A DNA stretch of 64,000 bases from Siphonodentalium dalli (Eukaryota > Mollusca > Scaphopoda > Gadilida > Siphonodentaliidae), in the NCBI GenBank assembly GCA_032622095.1, contig CP136062.1, positions 2,108,001-2,172,000 on the forward strand. The letters are read 5' to 3'. The notes below the pieces were generated by a model. It ran no database searches, had not been told where the DNA came from, and saw only the letters and a program-made list of their open reading frames with translations. This document shows positions 21,601 through 35,094 of the stretch, one piece after another. The translations under genes were made by a program, and so were the position numbers. Every line of letters starts with the position of its first letter. The stretch's first letter is position 1.

Positions 21601-24600
21601 AGTCCCTTCGATTGCGACCATACTTACATGTCATAGTCTACATTGTACACCGATAACGATGCCGTGAATATTTTGTAAATCGGTCGAAAATTGACAGAGT
21701 TACCGACCCCTGAATGTCCAAAAATGACGCAAAAATCCTTGTGTCCACAACTCCTCCCAGACCGATGCTCGGACAAAGGTTGTTGTTATCAATTAACGAT
21801 CGGTATGCACGAATGAGCAGGCACGCGAAATTTGGGCATCATCGGGCGAAAATTGGCTAGATGCATGCAGATTGAAGTGCTAACATTTGACACTTATACA
21901 AGTTTAGAACCCGTTAACGCAGATGAATGGGGTTGGTGTCATTCGACGGGGATTATCGAGGCGAATACAATGATGTCAGATTGAAAATAATATTTCGGCG
22001 AATAGCTGAGATATGGTCATTTTTTCGAAGTTATGTGTGGATATTCACACGCAAATATGCCTATCGTGTAGATCTCACGAAGACGAACTCAATGACACCA
22101 GTCGCAACACTCTAGCTTAAAAACCGACTGAGATAGAGAGGTTTTATCACCAAGTCACCTATTGTCGCGGTAATGGCATTTTCGCATAGAAATGGCTCCA
22201 CTGAACTCAGAAATGCCAATATTACTTATGCTGACCATCACAAACAATTTCAGCAGGTACATTATTATACTTCCATATTTTAATATGGGAGTATATTGTA
22301 TTTCTGTTGACCCAGTTTTCCGTTTAATTGCAAGTATTCCGAAACTAATGACAGTAGGAACGCAAAATTTTCAGGAAATGTAGGCACCTAAGAGTTACTG
22401 AAGTTATAGGTATCCCCAGTTCGGCCCAACTTTTCTTTAAGGGGTTATCGCACTTTTAAAAAAAATATTTTATTTTTCTCTATTATTATTCTTCTTCTTC
22501 CTAGTGAAAGCGTACCCTTATATCTCAGGAACCGCTAAATGTAGAACGCTGAAATTTTCTGGGTTTGTACAACTCCCACAGTAGACGGAAGTGTTTCTAT
22601 TGCGAATTTTGTCCGTTCTTGATTTATGGAGTTATGGGCCTTAAACCGGCCTCTCGCATTTATCGACAACTGTAGGGTATATCTCGAACGCATTGAGGCA
22701 GTGGAACGGGACAAATGTTATGATGTAGAGAAACTTAAACGTGGTTCAGTTCCACAAAATGGACGTTGTCCGATTATTAACCGTGGAGTGGGGGACGGTG
22801 TTCAAAGTCGTAAAAAATAAAGTCCCTTCGATTGCGACCATACTTACATGTCATAGTCTACATTGTACACCGATAACGATGCCGTGAATATTTTGTAAAT
22901 CGGTCGAAAATTGACAGAGTTACCGACCCCTGAATGTCCAAAAATGACGCAAAAATCCTTGTGTCCACAACTCCTCCCAGACCGATGCTCGGACAAAGGT
23001 TGTTGTTATCAATTAACGATCGGTATGCACGAATGAGCAGGCACGCGAAATTTGGGCATCATCGGGCGAAAATTGGCTAGATGCATGCAGATTGAAGTGC
23101 TGAAATTTGACACTTATACAAGTTTAGAACCCGTTAACGCAGATGAATGGGGTTGGTGTCATTCGACGGGGATTATCGAGGCGAATACAATGATGTCAGA
23201 TTGAAAATAATATTTCGGCGAATAGCTGAGATATGGTCATTTTTTCGAAGTTATGTGTGGATATTCACACGCAAATATGCCTATCGTGTAGATCTCACGA
23301 AGACGAACTCAATGACACCAGTCGCAACACTCTAGCTTAAAAACCGACTGAGATAGAGAGGTTTTATCACCAAGTCACCTATTGTCGCGGTAATGGCATT
23401 TTCGCATAGAAATGGCTCCACTGAACTCAGAAATGCCAATATTACTTATGCTGACCATCACAAACAATTTCAGCAGGTACATTATTATACTTCCATATTT
23501 TAATATGGGAGTATATTGTATTTCTGTTGACCCAGTTTTCCGTTTAATTGCAAGTATTCCGAAACTAATGACAGTAAGAACGCAAAATTTTCAGGAAATG
23601 TAGGCACCTAAGAGTTACTGAAGTTATAGGTATCCCCAGTTCGGCCCAACTTTTCTTTAAGGGGTTATCGCACTTTTTAAAAAAATAATTTATTTTTCTC
23701 TATTATTATTCTTCTTCTTCCTAGTAAAAGCGTACCCTTATATCTCAGGAACCGCTAAATGTAGAACGCTGAAATTTTCTGGGTTTGTACAACTCCCACA
23801 GTAGACGGAAGTGTTTCTATTGCGAATTTTGTCCGTTCTTGATTTATGGAGTTATGGGCCTTAAACCGGCCTCTCGCATTTATCGACAACTGTAGGGTAT
23901 ATCTCGAACGCATTGAGGCAGTGGAACGGGACAAATGTTATGATGTAGAGAAACTTAAACGTGGTTCAGTTCCACAAAATGGACGTTGTCCGATTATTAA
24001 CCGTGGAGTGGGGGACGGTGTTCAAAGTCGTAAAAAATAAAGTCCCTTCGATTGCGACCATACTTACATGTCATAGTCTACATTGTACACCGATAACGAT
24101 GCCGTGAATATTTTGTAAATCGGTCGAAAATTGACAGAGTTACCGACCCCTGAATGTCCAAAAATGACGCAAAAATCCTTGTGTCCACAACTCCTCCCAG
24201 ACCGATGCTCGGACAAAGGTTGTTGTTATCAATTAACGATCGGTATGCACGAATGAGCAGGCACGCGAAATTTGGGCATCATCGGGCGAAAATTGGCTAG
24301 ATGCATGCAGATTGAAGTGCTGAAATTTGACACTTATACAAGTTTAGAACCCGTTAACGCAGATGAATGGGGTTGGTGTCATTCGACGGGGATTATCGAG
24401 GCGAATACAATGATGTCAGATTGAAAATAATATTTCGGCGAATAGCTGAGATATGGTCATTTTTTCGAAGTTATGTGTGGATATTCACACGCAAATATGC
24501 CTATCGTGTAGATCTCACGAAGACGAACTCAATGACACCAGTCGCAACACTCTAGCTTAAAAACCGACTGAGATAGAGAGGTTTTATCACCAAGTCACCT

Positions 24601-27600
24601 ATTGTCGCGGTAATGGCATTTTCGCATAGAAATGGCTCCACTGAACTCAGAAATGCCAATATTACTTATGCTGACCATCACAAACAATTTCAGCAGGTAC
24701 ATTATTATACTTCCATATTTTAATATGGGAGTATATTGTATTTCTGTTGACCCAGTTTTCCGTTTAATTGCAAGTATTCCGAAACTAATGACAGTAAGAA
24801 CGCAAAATTTTCAGGAAATGTAGGCACCTAAGAGTTACTGAAGTTATAGGTATCCCCAGTTCGGCCCAACTTTTCTTTAAGGGGTTATCGCACTTTTTAA
24901 AAAAATAATTTATTTTTCTCTATTATTATTCTTCTTCTTCCTAGTAAAAGCGTACCCTTATATCTCAGGAACCGCTAAATGTAGAACGCTGAAATTTTCT
25001 GGGTTTGTACAACTCCCACAGTAGACGGAAGTGTTTCTATTGCGAATTTTGTCCGTTCTTGATTTATGGAGTTATGGGCCTTAAACCGGCCTCTCGCATT
25101 TATCGACAACTGTAGGGTATATCTCGAACGCATTGAGGCAGTGGAACGGGACAAATGTTATGATGTAGAGAAACTTAAACGTGGTTCAGTTCCACAAAAT
25201 GGACGTTGTCCGATTATTAACCGTGGAGTGGGGGACGGTGTTCAAAGTCGTAAAAAATAAAGTCCCTTCGATTGCGACCATACTTACATGTCATAGTCTA
25301 CATTGTACACCGATAACGATGCCGTGAATATTTTGTAAATCGGTCGAAAATTGACAGAGTTACCGACCCCTGAATGTCCAAAAATGACGCAAAAATCCTT
25401 GTGTCCACAACTCCTCCCAGACCGATGCTCGGACAAAGGTTGTTGTTATCAATTAACGATCGGTATGCACGAATGAGCAGGCACGCGAAATTTGGGCATC
25501 ATCGGGCGAAAATTGGCTAGATGCATGCAGATTGAAGTGCTGAAATTTGACACTTATACAAGTTTAGAACCCGTTAACGCAGATGAATGGGGTTGGTGTC
25601 ATTCGACGGGGATTATCGAGGCGAATACAATGATGTCAGATTGAAAATAATATTTCGGCGAATAGCTGAGATATGGTCATTTTTTCGAAGTTATGTGTGG
25701 ATATTCACACGCAAATATGCCTATCGTGTAGATCTCACGAAGACGAACTCAATGACACCAGTCGCAACACTCTAGCTTAAAAACCGACTGAGATAGAGAG
25801 GTTTTATCACCAAGTCACCTATTGTCGCGGTAATGGCATTTTCGCATAGAAATGGCTCCACTGAACTCAGAAATGCCAATATTACTTATGCTGACCATCA
25901 CAAACAATTTCAGCAGGTACATTATTATACTTCCATATTTTAATATGGGAGTATATTGTATTTCTGTTGACCCAGTTTTCCGTTTAATTGCAAGTATTCC
26001 GAAACTAATGACAGTAAGAACGCAAAATTTTCAGGAAATGTAGGCACCTAAGAGTTACTGAAGTTATAGGTATCCCCAGTTCGGCCCAACTTTTCTTTAA
26101 GGGGTTATCGCACTTTTTAAAAAAATAATTTATTTTTCTCTATTATTATTCTTCTTCTTCCTAGTAAAAGCGTACCCTTATATCTCAGGAACCGCTAAAT
26201 GTAGAACGCTGAAATTTTCTGGGTTTGTACAACTCCCACAGTAGACGGAAGTGTTTCTATTGCGAATTTTGTCCGTTCTTGATTTATGGAGTTATGGGCC
26301 TTAAACCGGCCTCTCGCATTTATCGACAACTGTAGGGTATATCTCGAACGCATTGAGGCAGTGGAACGGGACAAATGTTATGATGTAGAGAAACTTAAAC
26401 GTGGTTCAGTTCCACAAAATGGACGTTGTCCGATTATTAACCGTGGAGTGGGGGACGGTGTTCAAAGTCGTAAAAAATAAAGTCCCTTCGATTGCGACCA
26501 TACTTACATGTCATAGTCTACATTGTACACCGATAACGATGCCGTGAATATTTTGTAAATCGGTCGAAAATTGACAGAGTTACCGACCCCTGAATGTCCA
26601 AAAATGACGCAAAAATCCTTGTGTCCACAACTCCTCCCAGACCGATGCTCGGACAAAGGTTGTTGTTATCAATTAACGATCGGTATGCACGAATGAGCAG
26701 GCACGCGAAATTTGGGCATCATCGGGCGAAAATTGGCTAGATGCATGCAGATTGAAGTGCTGAAATTTGACACTTATACAAGTTTAGAACCCGTTAACGC
26801 AGATGAATGGGGTTGGTGTCATTCGACGGGGATTATCGAGGCGAATACAATGATGTCAGATTGAAAATAATATTGCGGCGAATAGCTGAGATATGGTCAT
26901 TTTTTCGAAGTTATGTGTGGATATTCACACGCAAATATGCCTATCGTGTAGATCTCACGAAGACGAACTCAATGACACCAGTCGCAACACTCTAGCTTAA
27001 AAACCGACTGAGATAGAGAGGTTTTATCACCAAGTCACCTATTGTCGCGGTAATGGCATTTTCGCATAGAAATGGCTCCACTGAACTCAGAAATGCCAAT
27101 ATTACTTATGCTGACCATCACAAACAATTTCAGCAGGTACATTATTATACTTCCATATTTTAATATGGGAGTATATTGTATTTCTGTTGACCCAGTTTTC
27201 CGTTTAATTGCAAGTATTCCGAAACTAATGACAGTAAGAACGCAAAATTTTCAGGAAATGTAGGCACCTAAGAGTTACTGAAGTTATAGGTATCCCCAGT
27301 TCGGCCCAACTTTTCTTTAAGGGGTTATCGCACTTTTTAAAAAAATAATTTATTTTTCTCTATTATTATTCTTCTTCTTCCTAGTAAAAGCGTACCCTTA
27401 TATCTCAGGAACCGCTAAATGTAGAACGCTGAAATTTTCTGGGTTTGTACAACTCCCACAGTAGACGGAAGTGTTTCTATTGCGAATTTTGTCCGTTCTT
27501 GATTTATGGAGTTATGGGCCTTAAACCGGCCTCTCGCATTTATCGACAACTGTAGGGTATATCTCGAACGCATTGAGGCAGTGGAACGGGACAAATGTTA

Positions 27601-30600
27601 TGATGTAGAGAAACTTAAACGTGGTTCAGTTCCACAAAATGGACGTTGTCCGATTATTAACCGTGGAGTGGGGGACGGTGTTCAAAGTCGTAAAAAATAA
27701 AGTCCCTTCGATTGCGACCATACTTACATGTCATAGTCTACATTGTACACCGATAACGATGCCGTGAATATTTTGTAAATCGGTCGAAAATTGACAGAGT
27801 TACCGACCCCTGAATGTCCAAAAATGACGCAAAAATCCTTGTGTCCACAACTCCTCCCAGACCGATGCTCGGACAAAGGTTGTTGTTATCAATTAACGAT
27901 CGGTATGCACGAATGAGCAGGCACGCGAAATTTGGGCATCATCGGGCGAAAATTGGCTAGATGCATGCAGATTGAAGTGCTGAAATTTGACACTTATACA
28001 AGTTTAGAACCCGTTAACGCAGATGAATGGGGTTGGTGTCATTCGACGGGGATTATCGAGGCGAATACAATGATGTCAGATTGAAAATAATATTTCGGCG
28101 AATAGCTGAGATATGGTCATTTTTTCGAAGTTATGTGTGGATATTCACACGCAAATATGCCTATCGTGTAGATCTCACGAAGACGAACTCAATGACACCA
28201 GTCGCAACACTCTAGCTTAAAAACCGACTGAGATAGAGAGGTTTTATCACCAAGTCACCTATTGTCGCGGTAATGGCATTTTCGCATAGAAATGGCTCCA
28301 CTGAACTCAGAAATGCCAATATTACTTATGCTGACCATCACAAACAATTTCAGCAGGTACATTATTATACTTCCATATTTTAATATGGGAGTATATTGTA
28401 TTTCTGTTGACCCAGTTTTCCGTTTAATTGCAAGTATTCCGAAACTAATGACAGTAAGAACGCAAAATTTTCAGGAAATGTAGGCACCTAAGAGTTACTG
28501 AAGTTATAGGTATCCCCAGTTCGGCCCAACTTTTCTTTAAGGGGTTATCGCACTTTTTAAAAAAATAATTTATTTTTCTCTATTATTATTCTTCTTCTTC
28601 CTAGTAAAAGCGTACCCTTATATCTCAGGAACCGCTAAATGTAGAACGCTGAAATTTTCTGGGTTTGTACAACTCCCACAGTAGACGGAAGTGTTTCTAT
28701 TGCGAATTTTGTCCGTTCTTGATTTATGGAGTTATGGGCCTTAAACCGGCCTCTCGCATTTATCGACAACTGTAGGGTATATCTCGAACGCATTGAGGCA
28801 GTGGAACGGGACAAATGTTATGATGTAGAGAAACTTAAACGTGGTTCAGTTCCACAAAATGGACGTTGTCCGATTATTAACCGTGGAGTGGGGGACGGTG
28901 TTCAAAGTCGTAAAAAATAAAGTCCCTTCGATTGCGACCATACTTACATGTCATAGTCTACATTGTACACCGATAACGATGCCGTGAATATTTTGTAAAT
29001 CGGTCGAAAATTGACAGAGTTACCGACCCCTGAATGTCCAAAAATGACGCAAAAATCCTTGTGTCCACAACTCCTCCCAGACCGATGCTCGGACAAAGGT
29101 TGTTGTTATCAATTAACGATCGGTATGCACGAATGAGCAGGCACGCGAAATTTGGGCATCATCGGGCGAAAATTGGCTAGATGCATGCAGATTGAAGTGC
29201 TGAAATTTGACACTTATACAAGTTTAGAACCCGTTAACGCAGATGAATGGGGTTGGTGTCATTCGACGGGGATTATCGAGGCGAATACAATGATGTCAGA
29301 TTGAAAATAATATTGCGGCGAATAGCTGAGATATGGTCATTTTTTCGAAGTTATGTGTGGATATTCACACGCAAATATGCCTATCGTGTAGATCTCACGA
29401 AGACGAACTCAATGACACCAGTCGCAACACTCTAGCTTAAAAACCGACTGAGATAGAGAGGTTTTATCACCAAGTCACCTATTGTCGCGGTAATGGCATT
29501 TTCGCATAGAAATGGCTCCACTGAACTCAGAAATGCCAATATTACTTATGCTGACCATCACAAACAATTTCAGCAGGTACATTATTATACTTCCATATTT
29601 TAATATGGGAGTATATTGTATTTCTGTTGACCCAGTTTTCCGTTTAATTGCAAGTATTCCGAAACTAATGACAGTAAGAACGCAAAATTTTCAGGAAATG
29701 TAGGCACCTAAGAGTTACTGAAGTTATAGGTATCCCCAGTTCGGCCCAACTTTTCTTTAAGGGGTTATCGCACTTTTTAAAAAAATAATTTATTTTTCTC
29801 TATTATTATTCTTCTTCTTCCTAGTAAAAGCGTACCCTTATATCTCAGGAACCGCTAAATGTAGAACGCTGAAATTTTCTGGGTTTGTACAACTCCCACA
29901 GTAGACGGAAGTGTTTCTATTGCGAATTTTGTCCGTTCTTGATTTATGGAGTTATGGGCCTTAAACCGGCCTCTCGCATTTATCGACAACTGTAGGGTAT
30001 ATCTCGAACGCATTGAGGCAGTGGAACGGGACAAATGTTATGATGTAGAGAAACTTAAACGTGGTTCAGTTCCACAAAATGGACGTTGTCCGATTATTAA
30101 CCGTGGAGTGGGGGACGGTGTTCAAAGTCGTAAAAAATAAAGTCCCTTCGATTGCGACCATACTTACATGTCATAGTCTACATTGTACACCGATAACGAT
30201 GCCGTGAATATTTTGTAAATCGGTCGAAAATTGACAGAGTTACCGACCCCTGAATGTCCAAAAATGACGCAAAAATCCTTGTGTCCACAACTCCTCCCAG
30301 ACCGATGCTCGGACAAAGGTTGTTGTTATCAATTAACGATCGGTATGCACGAATGAGCAGGCACGCGAAATTTGGGCATCATCGGGCGAAAATTGGCTAG
30401 ATGCATGCAGATTGAAGTGCTGAAATTTGACACTTATACAAGTTTAGAACCCGTTAACGCAGATGAATGGGGTTGGTGTCATTCGACGGGGATTATCGAG
30501 GCGAATACAATGATGTCAGATTGAAAATAATATTTCGGCGAATAGCTGAGATATGGTCATTTTTTCGAAGTTATGTGTGGATATTCACACGCAAATATGC

Positions 30601-31483
30601 CTATCGTGTAGATCTCACGAAGACGAACTCAATGACACCAGTCGCAACACTCTAGCTTAAAAACCGACTGAGATAGAGAGGTTTTATCACCAAGTCACCT
30701 ATTGTCGCGGTAATGGCATTTTCGCATAGAAATGGCTCCACTGAACTCAGAAATGCCAATATTACTTATGCTGACCATCACAAACAATTTCAGCAGGTAC
30801 ATTATTATACTTCCATATTTTAATATGGGAGTATATTGTATTTCTGTTGACCCAGTTTTCCGTTTAATTGCAAGTATTCCGAAACTAATGACAGTAAGAA
30901 CGCAAAATTTTCAGGAAATGTAGGCACCTAAGAGTTACTGAAGTTATAGGTATCCCCAGTTCGGCCCAACTTTTCTTTAAGGGGTTATCGCACTTTTTAA
31001 AAAAATAATTTATTTTTCTCTATTATTATTCTTCTTCTTCCTAGTAAAAGCGTACCCTTATATCTCAGGAACCGCTAAATGTAGAACGCTGAAATTTTCT
31101 GGGTTTGTACAACTCCCACAGTAGACGGAAGTGTTTCTATTGCGAATTTTGTCCGTTCTTGATTTATGGAGTTATGGGCCTTAAACCGGCCTCTCGCATT
31201 TATCGACAACTGTAGGGTATATCTCGAACGCATTGAGGCAGTGGAACGGGACAAATGTTATGATGTAGAGAAACTTAAACGTGGTTCAGTTCCACAAAAT
31301 GGACGTTGTCCGATTATTAACCGTGGAGTGGGGGACGGTGTTCAAAGTCGTAAAAAATAAAGTCCCTTCGATTGCGACCATACTTACATGTCATAGTCTA
31401 CATTGTACACCGATAACGATGCCGTGAATATTTTGTAAATCGGTCGAAAATTGACAGAGTTACCGACCCCTGAATGTCCAAAA
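18601..31483 (+). repeat. Macrosatellite array, 1220-bp unit, 10.6 copies
   Basis: Units start ATTATTATACTTCCATATTT at 18,601 and every 1220 bp after it (19,821; 21,041; 22,261; 23,481; 24,701; 25,921; 27,141; 28,361; 29,581; 30,801). The last is cut after 683 bp at TGAATGTCCAAAA. Units differ by only a few bases. Variants alternate. Units 1 and 3 read GTGCTAACATTTGAC while 2 and 4 read GTGCTGAAATTTGAC. Units 2 and 4 read CTAGTGAAAGC. Units 7 and 9 share TATTGCGGCG while 8 and 10 do not. The palindrome is TATACTTCCATATT / AATATGGGAGTATA. The small frames of 62-64 codons in each unit begin inside shared repeat phrases, and 1220 is not a multiple of three, so I do not treat them as genes. Confidence 0.97.
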
Positions 31484-33010
31484 TAATAAATTTCTCTCCC
31501 TAATGAAGGAAAATGGCTGTTGGAGGAGCTAGAGCGCAGGAGAGTGTGAGACCAGCCCCGGAAAAGCGGTGGGACCAAGCAGGGGTTGTGAGACCAGACC
31601 GAGTGGTGAGACCAACCAGACCGGTGGCGGATGTAAACGGCAGATTTAGCAAAAAAAAAAACAAAAACAAAAAACAAAAAACAAGTCCAGCGCTGTCAAT
31701 TTTTTATTGCATGCTCCGAATTGGAAGAGTGATGCGGACCCGAATATACCACTTGTTAGTTTTTAGGTCGGACCGTTACCGACCTACGACCGGGACAAAA
31801 AATGATCTATTTATAGCATCAAATCTAAACAGGCTTATTATTGAGCAAGATTGATACGGTACCAGATACGGCGGTATCCAGTTGTTACAATTCCAAAGTT
31901 TGACCACTCTAGTATCAAAGCAACCTGTCCAAAAGCGACCTCGCTTCAGGTGGGTTCAAACTTTTGACAAATTTCAACGAAAATCAAAGGGGGGAAATTT
32001 TTCAAAAAATTAGACATCAAGATAAAAAAAATTTGATAAATGGATGTGATAGCTAATGATCATGCGCAACTTAGTCATGTCTGCTTCAATCGCCCTAAAG
32101 CCGAAGGTTTACTCTTGGCGAGGCTTTATAATCTAAATGAGAATAGTTAAGTGCTGTATCACTAACCTATTTTTCCTGCCAAATCGAAAAGGACTAACGA
32201 AAGAGCGAGCTAACGCAGGACCAGGTATTTTGATATACCGTAGATAATTTCCCAAACTTTGAGCGTTCTACTATATAAGCAACCTGCCCAGCAGAGAGCT
32301 CGCATTCGGGTGGGTCCAAATATGAAAATTCCACGGAAAACGAAAGGTGAGAAAATAATCCAAAAATCAAACATGGGGATATAACGTTTTTGATGAGTGG
32401 ATGTTATTAGGAGTATCAACGCGCCACTTGAGTGCGATTTCCTGAGTTTTGGAGCGAAATGTTTACTCATGACGACGCTATAATTATATCGTAAAACGTA
32501 CGTACCACTAACTTAATCGTATCTTGTATGTGATCATGCCAACAATATTTACCGTTTATATTCAAGACAAATAGTATGACTATTTGTGTACTCAATTGTC
32601 TTGTCCGCATTGTGATACAAATTACAATGTCTGTAATTTGGCAGACGTGTCTGTATTCTTTGTACGTGTACAGACATACCTAATGCTATTGAATTATTGA
32701 AGCAGTCTCATATTTCAGAAGTATAGGGCAATCACATGCTACTATTTAGTCACGTAAATTGAATTTTCCCAGATATAACTCGACTTCAAACATTCACTGG
32801 TAAAAGTACTTGTGCACAAATTACCAGAGAAACACAGTACCTGAGACTTTGGTCAACTACGGATGACAGTGAAAACAAACAAACAGGTGTACACCATAAA
32901 AATCAAAACATAAAAGTAGCATCAACGCGAGAAATGGGAAGAGGGAAGAAGAAATAGATAGTGGTGAAGCGCAATACATGTAAAACGAGAATCATTACAA
33001 ACCTTTAATT
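31484..33010 (+). repeat. Element I module region (~350-bp diverged modules)
   Basis: Starts right at the array truncation. It has GGTGAGACCA words in direct repeat, GGTGGCGGATGTAAACGGCAG, an A-rich tract (31,650-31,682), and then two modules beginning near 31,822 and 32,180. Each module carries AAATC-AAA..GG, a GAGC-AG run, TTTGACC/AGCG-TCTACTATA, CAACCTG-CCA, GGTGGGTTCAA and AAATTTCAACGAAAATCAAAG-type words. The same order is found at 35,095 and 43,141. There is no supported ORF. Confidence 0.75.
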
Positions 33011-33057
33011 ATATGGAAGTATACGAATTTCCCACCGGGAATTCGAAAAGCCGCTAG
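33011..33057 (+). other. Element I 3' terminus: inverted arm, hairpin, CTAG
   Basis: ATATGGAAGTATA (33,011-33,023) is the exact complement of the 13-base unit start TATACTTCCATAT. It is followed by a stem CGAATT(T)CCC / GGGAATTCG (33,024-33,045, 3-nt loop, one bulged T), eight bases, and CTAG (33,054-33,057). The next base is T, then TATACTTCC of element II. Confidence 0.8.
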
Positions 33058-35094
33058 TTATACTTCCATATTTTAATATGGAAGTATATTGTTATTCAAT
33101 TTATTATTTTTTTCCAATATTATTTATTATTATTATACTAAGCAATTTTATAACCCTTATATCTCAGGAAGTATGAGAGATAGAGCGCTGGATTTTGGTA
33201 TGTTTATAGCCCTATGATAGTTGTAGTGCATCGGGCTATATAGGATTTTGTCCTAACTTGATTTGCAGAGTTATCTCCCTTTATGTGTAAAACTGGGGGT
33301 TGCAGTATCTCGAAAAGTATGAACAGCAGCAACTTGAAATTTGGACCGTATGTACAACTCAGTAGGCCCTATTGTGTCCATGCTTTACAATTTATGTCCG
33401 AGCTTTCCCTACAGAGTTGTCGCCCATGATTCGCAAAATTCGATTTATTTCATATCCTGTGTCCGCCTATAACATTCAAGGTAGCCAGATATGAGGGCTT
33501 CTATGCAGTTACTTATTAGCAACTTGCTATGAAAATAAGTTTTGAACAGGAACGGACTTATATTTTTGGGGTTTGGGTGGGGGCAAAATTTTCGAAATAT
33601 TTTTTTTCGATGATTTCAACTACTTTTACTGTCGTGTATCTATAGGACGTACTAATGATCCTCCTGAAAGAATTTTGGAAATCGGTTCAGAATTGACCAA
33701 GTTACAGATCATCGAAAATTGTATTCATACATCAATTGAGGAGAAAGTGCTTGTCACTCTATCTCCTCCTAGACGACGCACATAAACTGGATTTGGTTTA
33801 TGTGAGCGTGTTATACACAGAGAGAACACGAGTTGGTAAAATTTTGACCAAGATCGAGTGAAATTTGTCCGCACTAGGGATGGGGTCAAAATTGATAATT
33901 TTTTTGTTGTCTCAGATTTGAACCAAAATTGTTGTGAAGTATCTATAATGTGTATTGAGGGCCATTATGAGTGAATTTTGTGAATCGGTTGCCAACTGTA
34001 GAAATTGTGGCCCCTTCCTTTTTTTCAAGTTTACAGAAAATGCACTATGAATTTAAATTTCTTCAACCGATCGTCACGTGTTTGGTGTCATTCGATGGGG
34101 AATTTCCAGTACTTCAAAACGATTACCTACTTGTGGTATTACGACGATGGAGGCCAGAGATATTCGAAAAGTATGTACTGAACAACATACATATTGGCCT
34201 ACATAGTAGAATATCACCACAGTACCTTACCAGAACCCTACTAAATATTAAAGAGACATCAAATACGAACACAATGACGCAAAAATTAGCTCGATATCGC
34301 GAAAATTGGCCGAGATATGGCGAATTTGCTATCCGCGTCACCAAATTTCGAGGCATGGGTGGGGGTCACACCAGAACGCTCCAACTGAACACAGAAATGT
34401 CAATAAACCATACTATCAACATTCCAATCAATTTTGTGCGATTCCCTTATTATACTTCCATATTTTAATATGGAAGTATATTGTTATTCAATTTATTATT
34501 TTTTTCCAATATTATTTATTATTATTATACTAAGCAATTTTATAACCCTTATATCTCAGGAAGTATGAGAGATAGAGCGCTGGATTTTGGTATGTTTATA
34601 GCCCTATGATAGTTGTAGTGCATCGGGCTATATAGGATTTTGTCCTAACTTGATTTGCAGAGTTATCTCCCTTTATGTGTAAAACTGGGGGTTGCAGTAT
34701 CTCGAAAAGTATGAACAGCAGCAACTTGAAATTTGGACCGTATGTACAACTCAGTAGGCCCTATTGTGTCCATGCTTTACAATTTATGTCCGAGCTTTCC
34801 CTACAGAGTTGTCGCCCATGATTCGCAAAATTCGATTTATTTCATATCCTGTGTCCGCCTATAACATTCAAGGTAGCCAGATATGAGGGCTTCTATGCAG
34901 TTACTTATTAGCAACTTGCTATGAAAATAAGTTTTGAACAGGAACGGACTTATATTTTTGGGGTTTGGGTGGGGGCAAAATTTTCGAAATATTTTTTTTC
35001 GATGATTTCAACTACTTTTACTGTCGTGTATCTATAGGACGTACTAATGATCCTCCTGAAAGAATTTTGGAAATCGGTTCAGAATTGACCAAGT
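33058..35094 (+). repeat. Macrosatellite, 1392-bp unit, 1.5 copies
   Basis: Starts at 33,058 and 34,450 with a perfect 30-nt palindrome (arms TATACTTCCATATT / AATATGGAAGTATA, TT centre). The second copy stops after about 645 bp, shortly after CCAAGTTAT, where sequence diverges from the first copy. The body is clearly homologous to the 1389-bp family further right (TTTGCAGAGTTATCTCCCTT, GATCCTCCTGAAAGAATTTT, GGCATGGGTGGGGGTCACAC), with many substitutions. Frames of 70-165 codons near 33.6-34.5 kb are not conserved in the sister family. Confidence 0.93.

Larger units (their letters stand above)
17272..33057 (+). mobile_element. Helitron-like composite element I (5' truncated)
   Basis: In order: a truncated type III body (17,274-18,389), a type III head (18,390-18,600), 10.6 units of 1220 bp (18,601-31,483), a ~1.5-kb region of ~350-bp modules, then the palindrome arm, a hairpin and CTAG at 33,054-33,057. 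A 3' hairpin followed by CTRR is the known signature of Helitrons. An inverted copy of the 5' end placed just inside the 3' hairpin is the asymmetric inverted repeat described for Helitron2/Helentron elements. No Rep or helicase ORF exists, so it would depend on an autonomous relative. Treating the array and the module region as one element is my inference from the same order recurring in elements II and III. Confidence 0.6.

Noticed and set aside
18966-31360. Eleven copies of a 64-codon frame and ten copies each of 62- and 63-codon frames in the 1220-bp array
   Set aside because: Their repetition only reflects repeated DNA. They start inside shared repeat phrases, are in different frames, have no recognised domain, and the differences between units are too few to test for selection.
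33971-34468. 165-codon frame in the 1392-bp unit
   Set aside because: The longest frame in the repeat region, but it starts inside repeat phrases, ends in the next unit's palindrome, and is not open in the homologous 1389-bp units.
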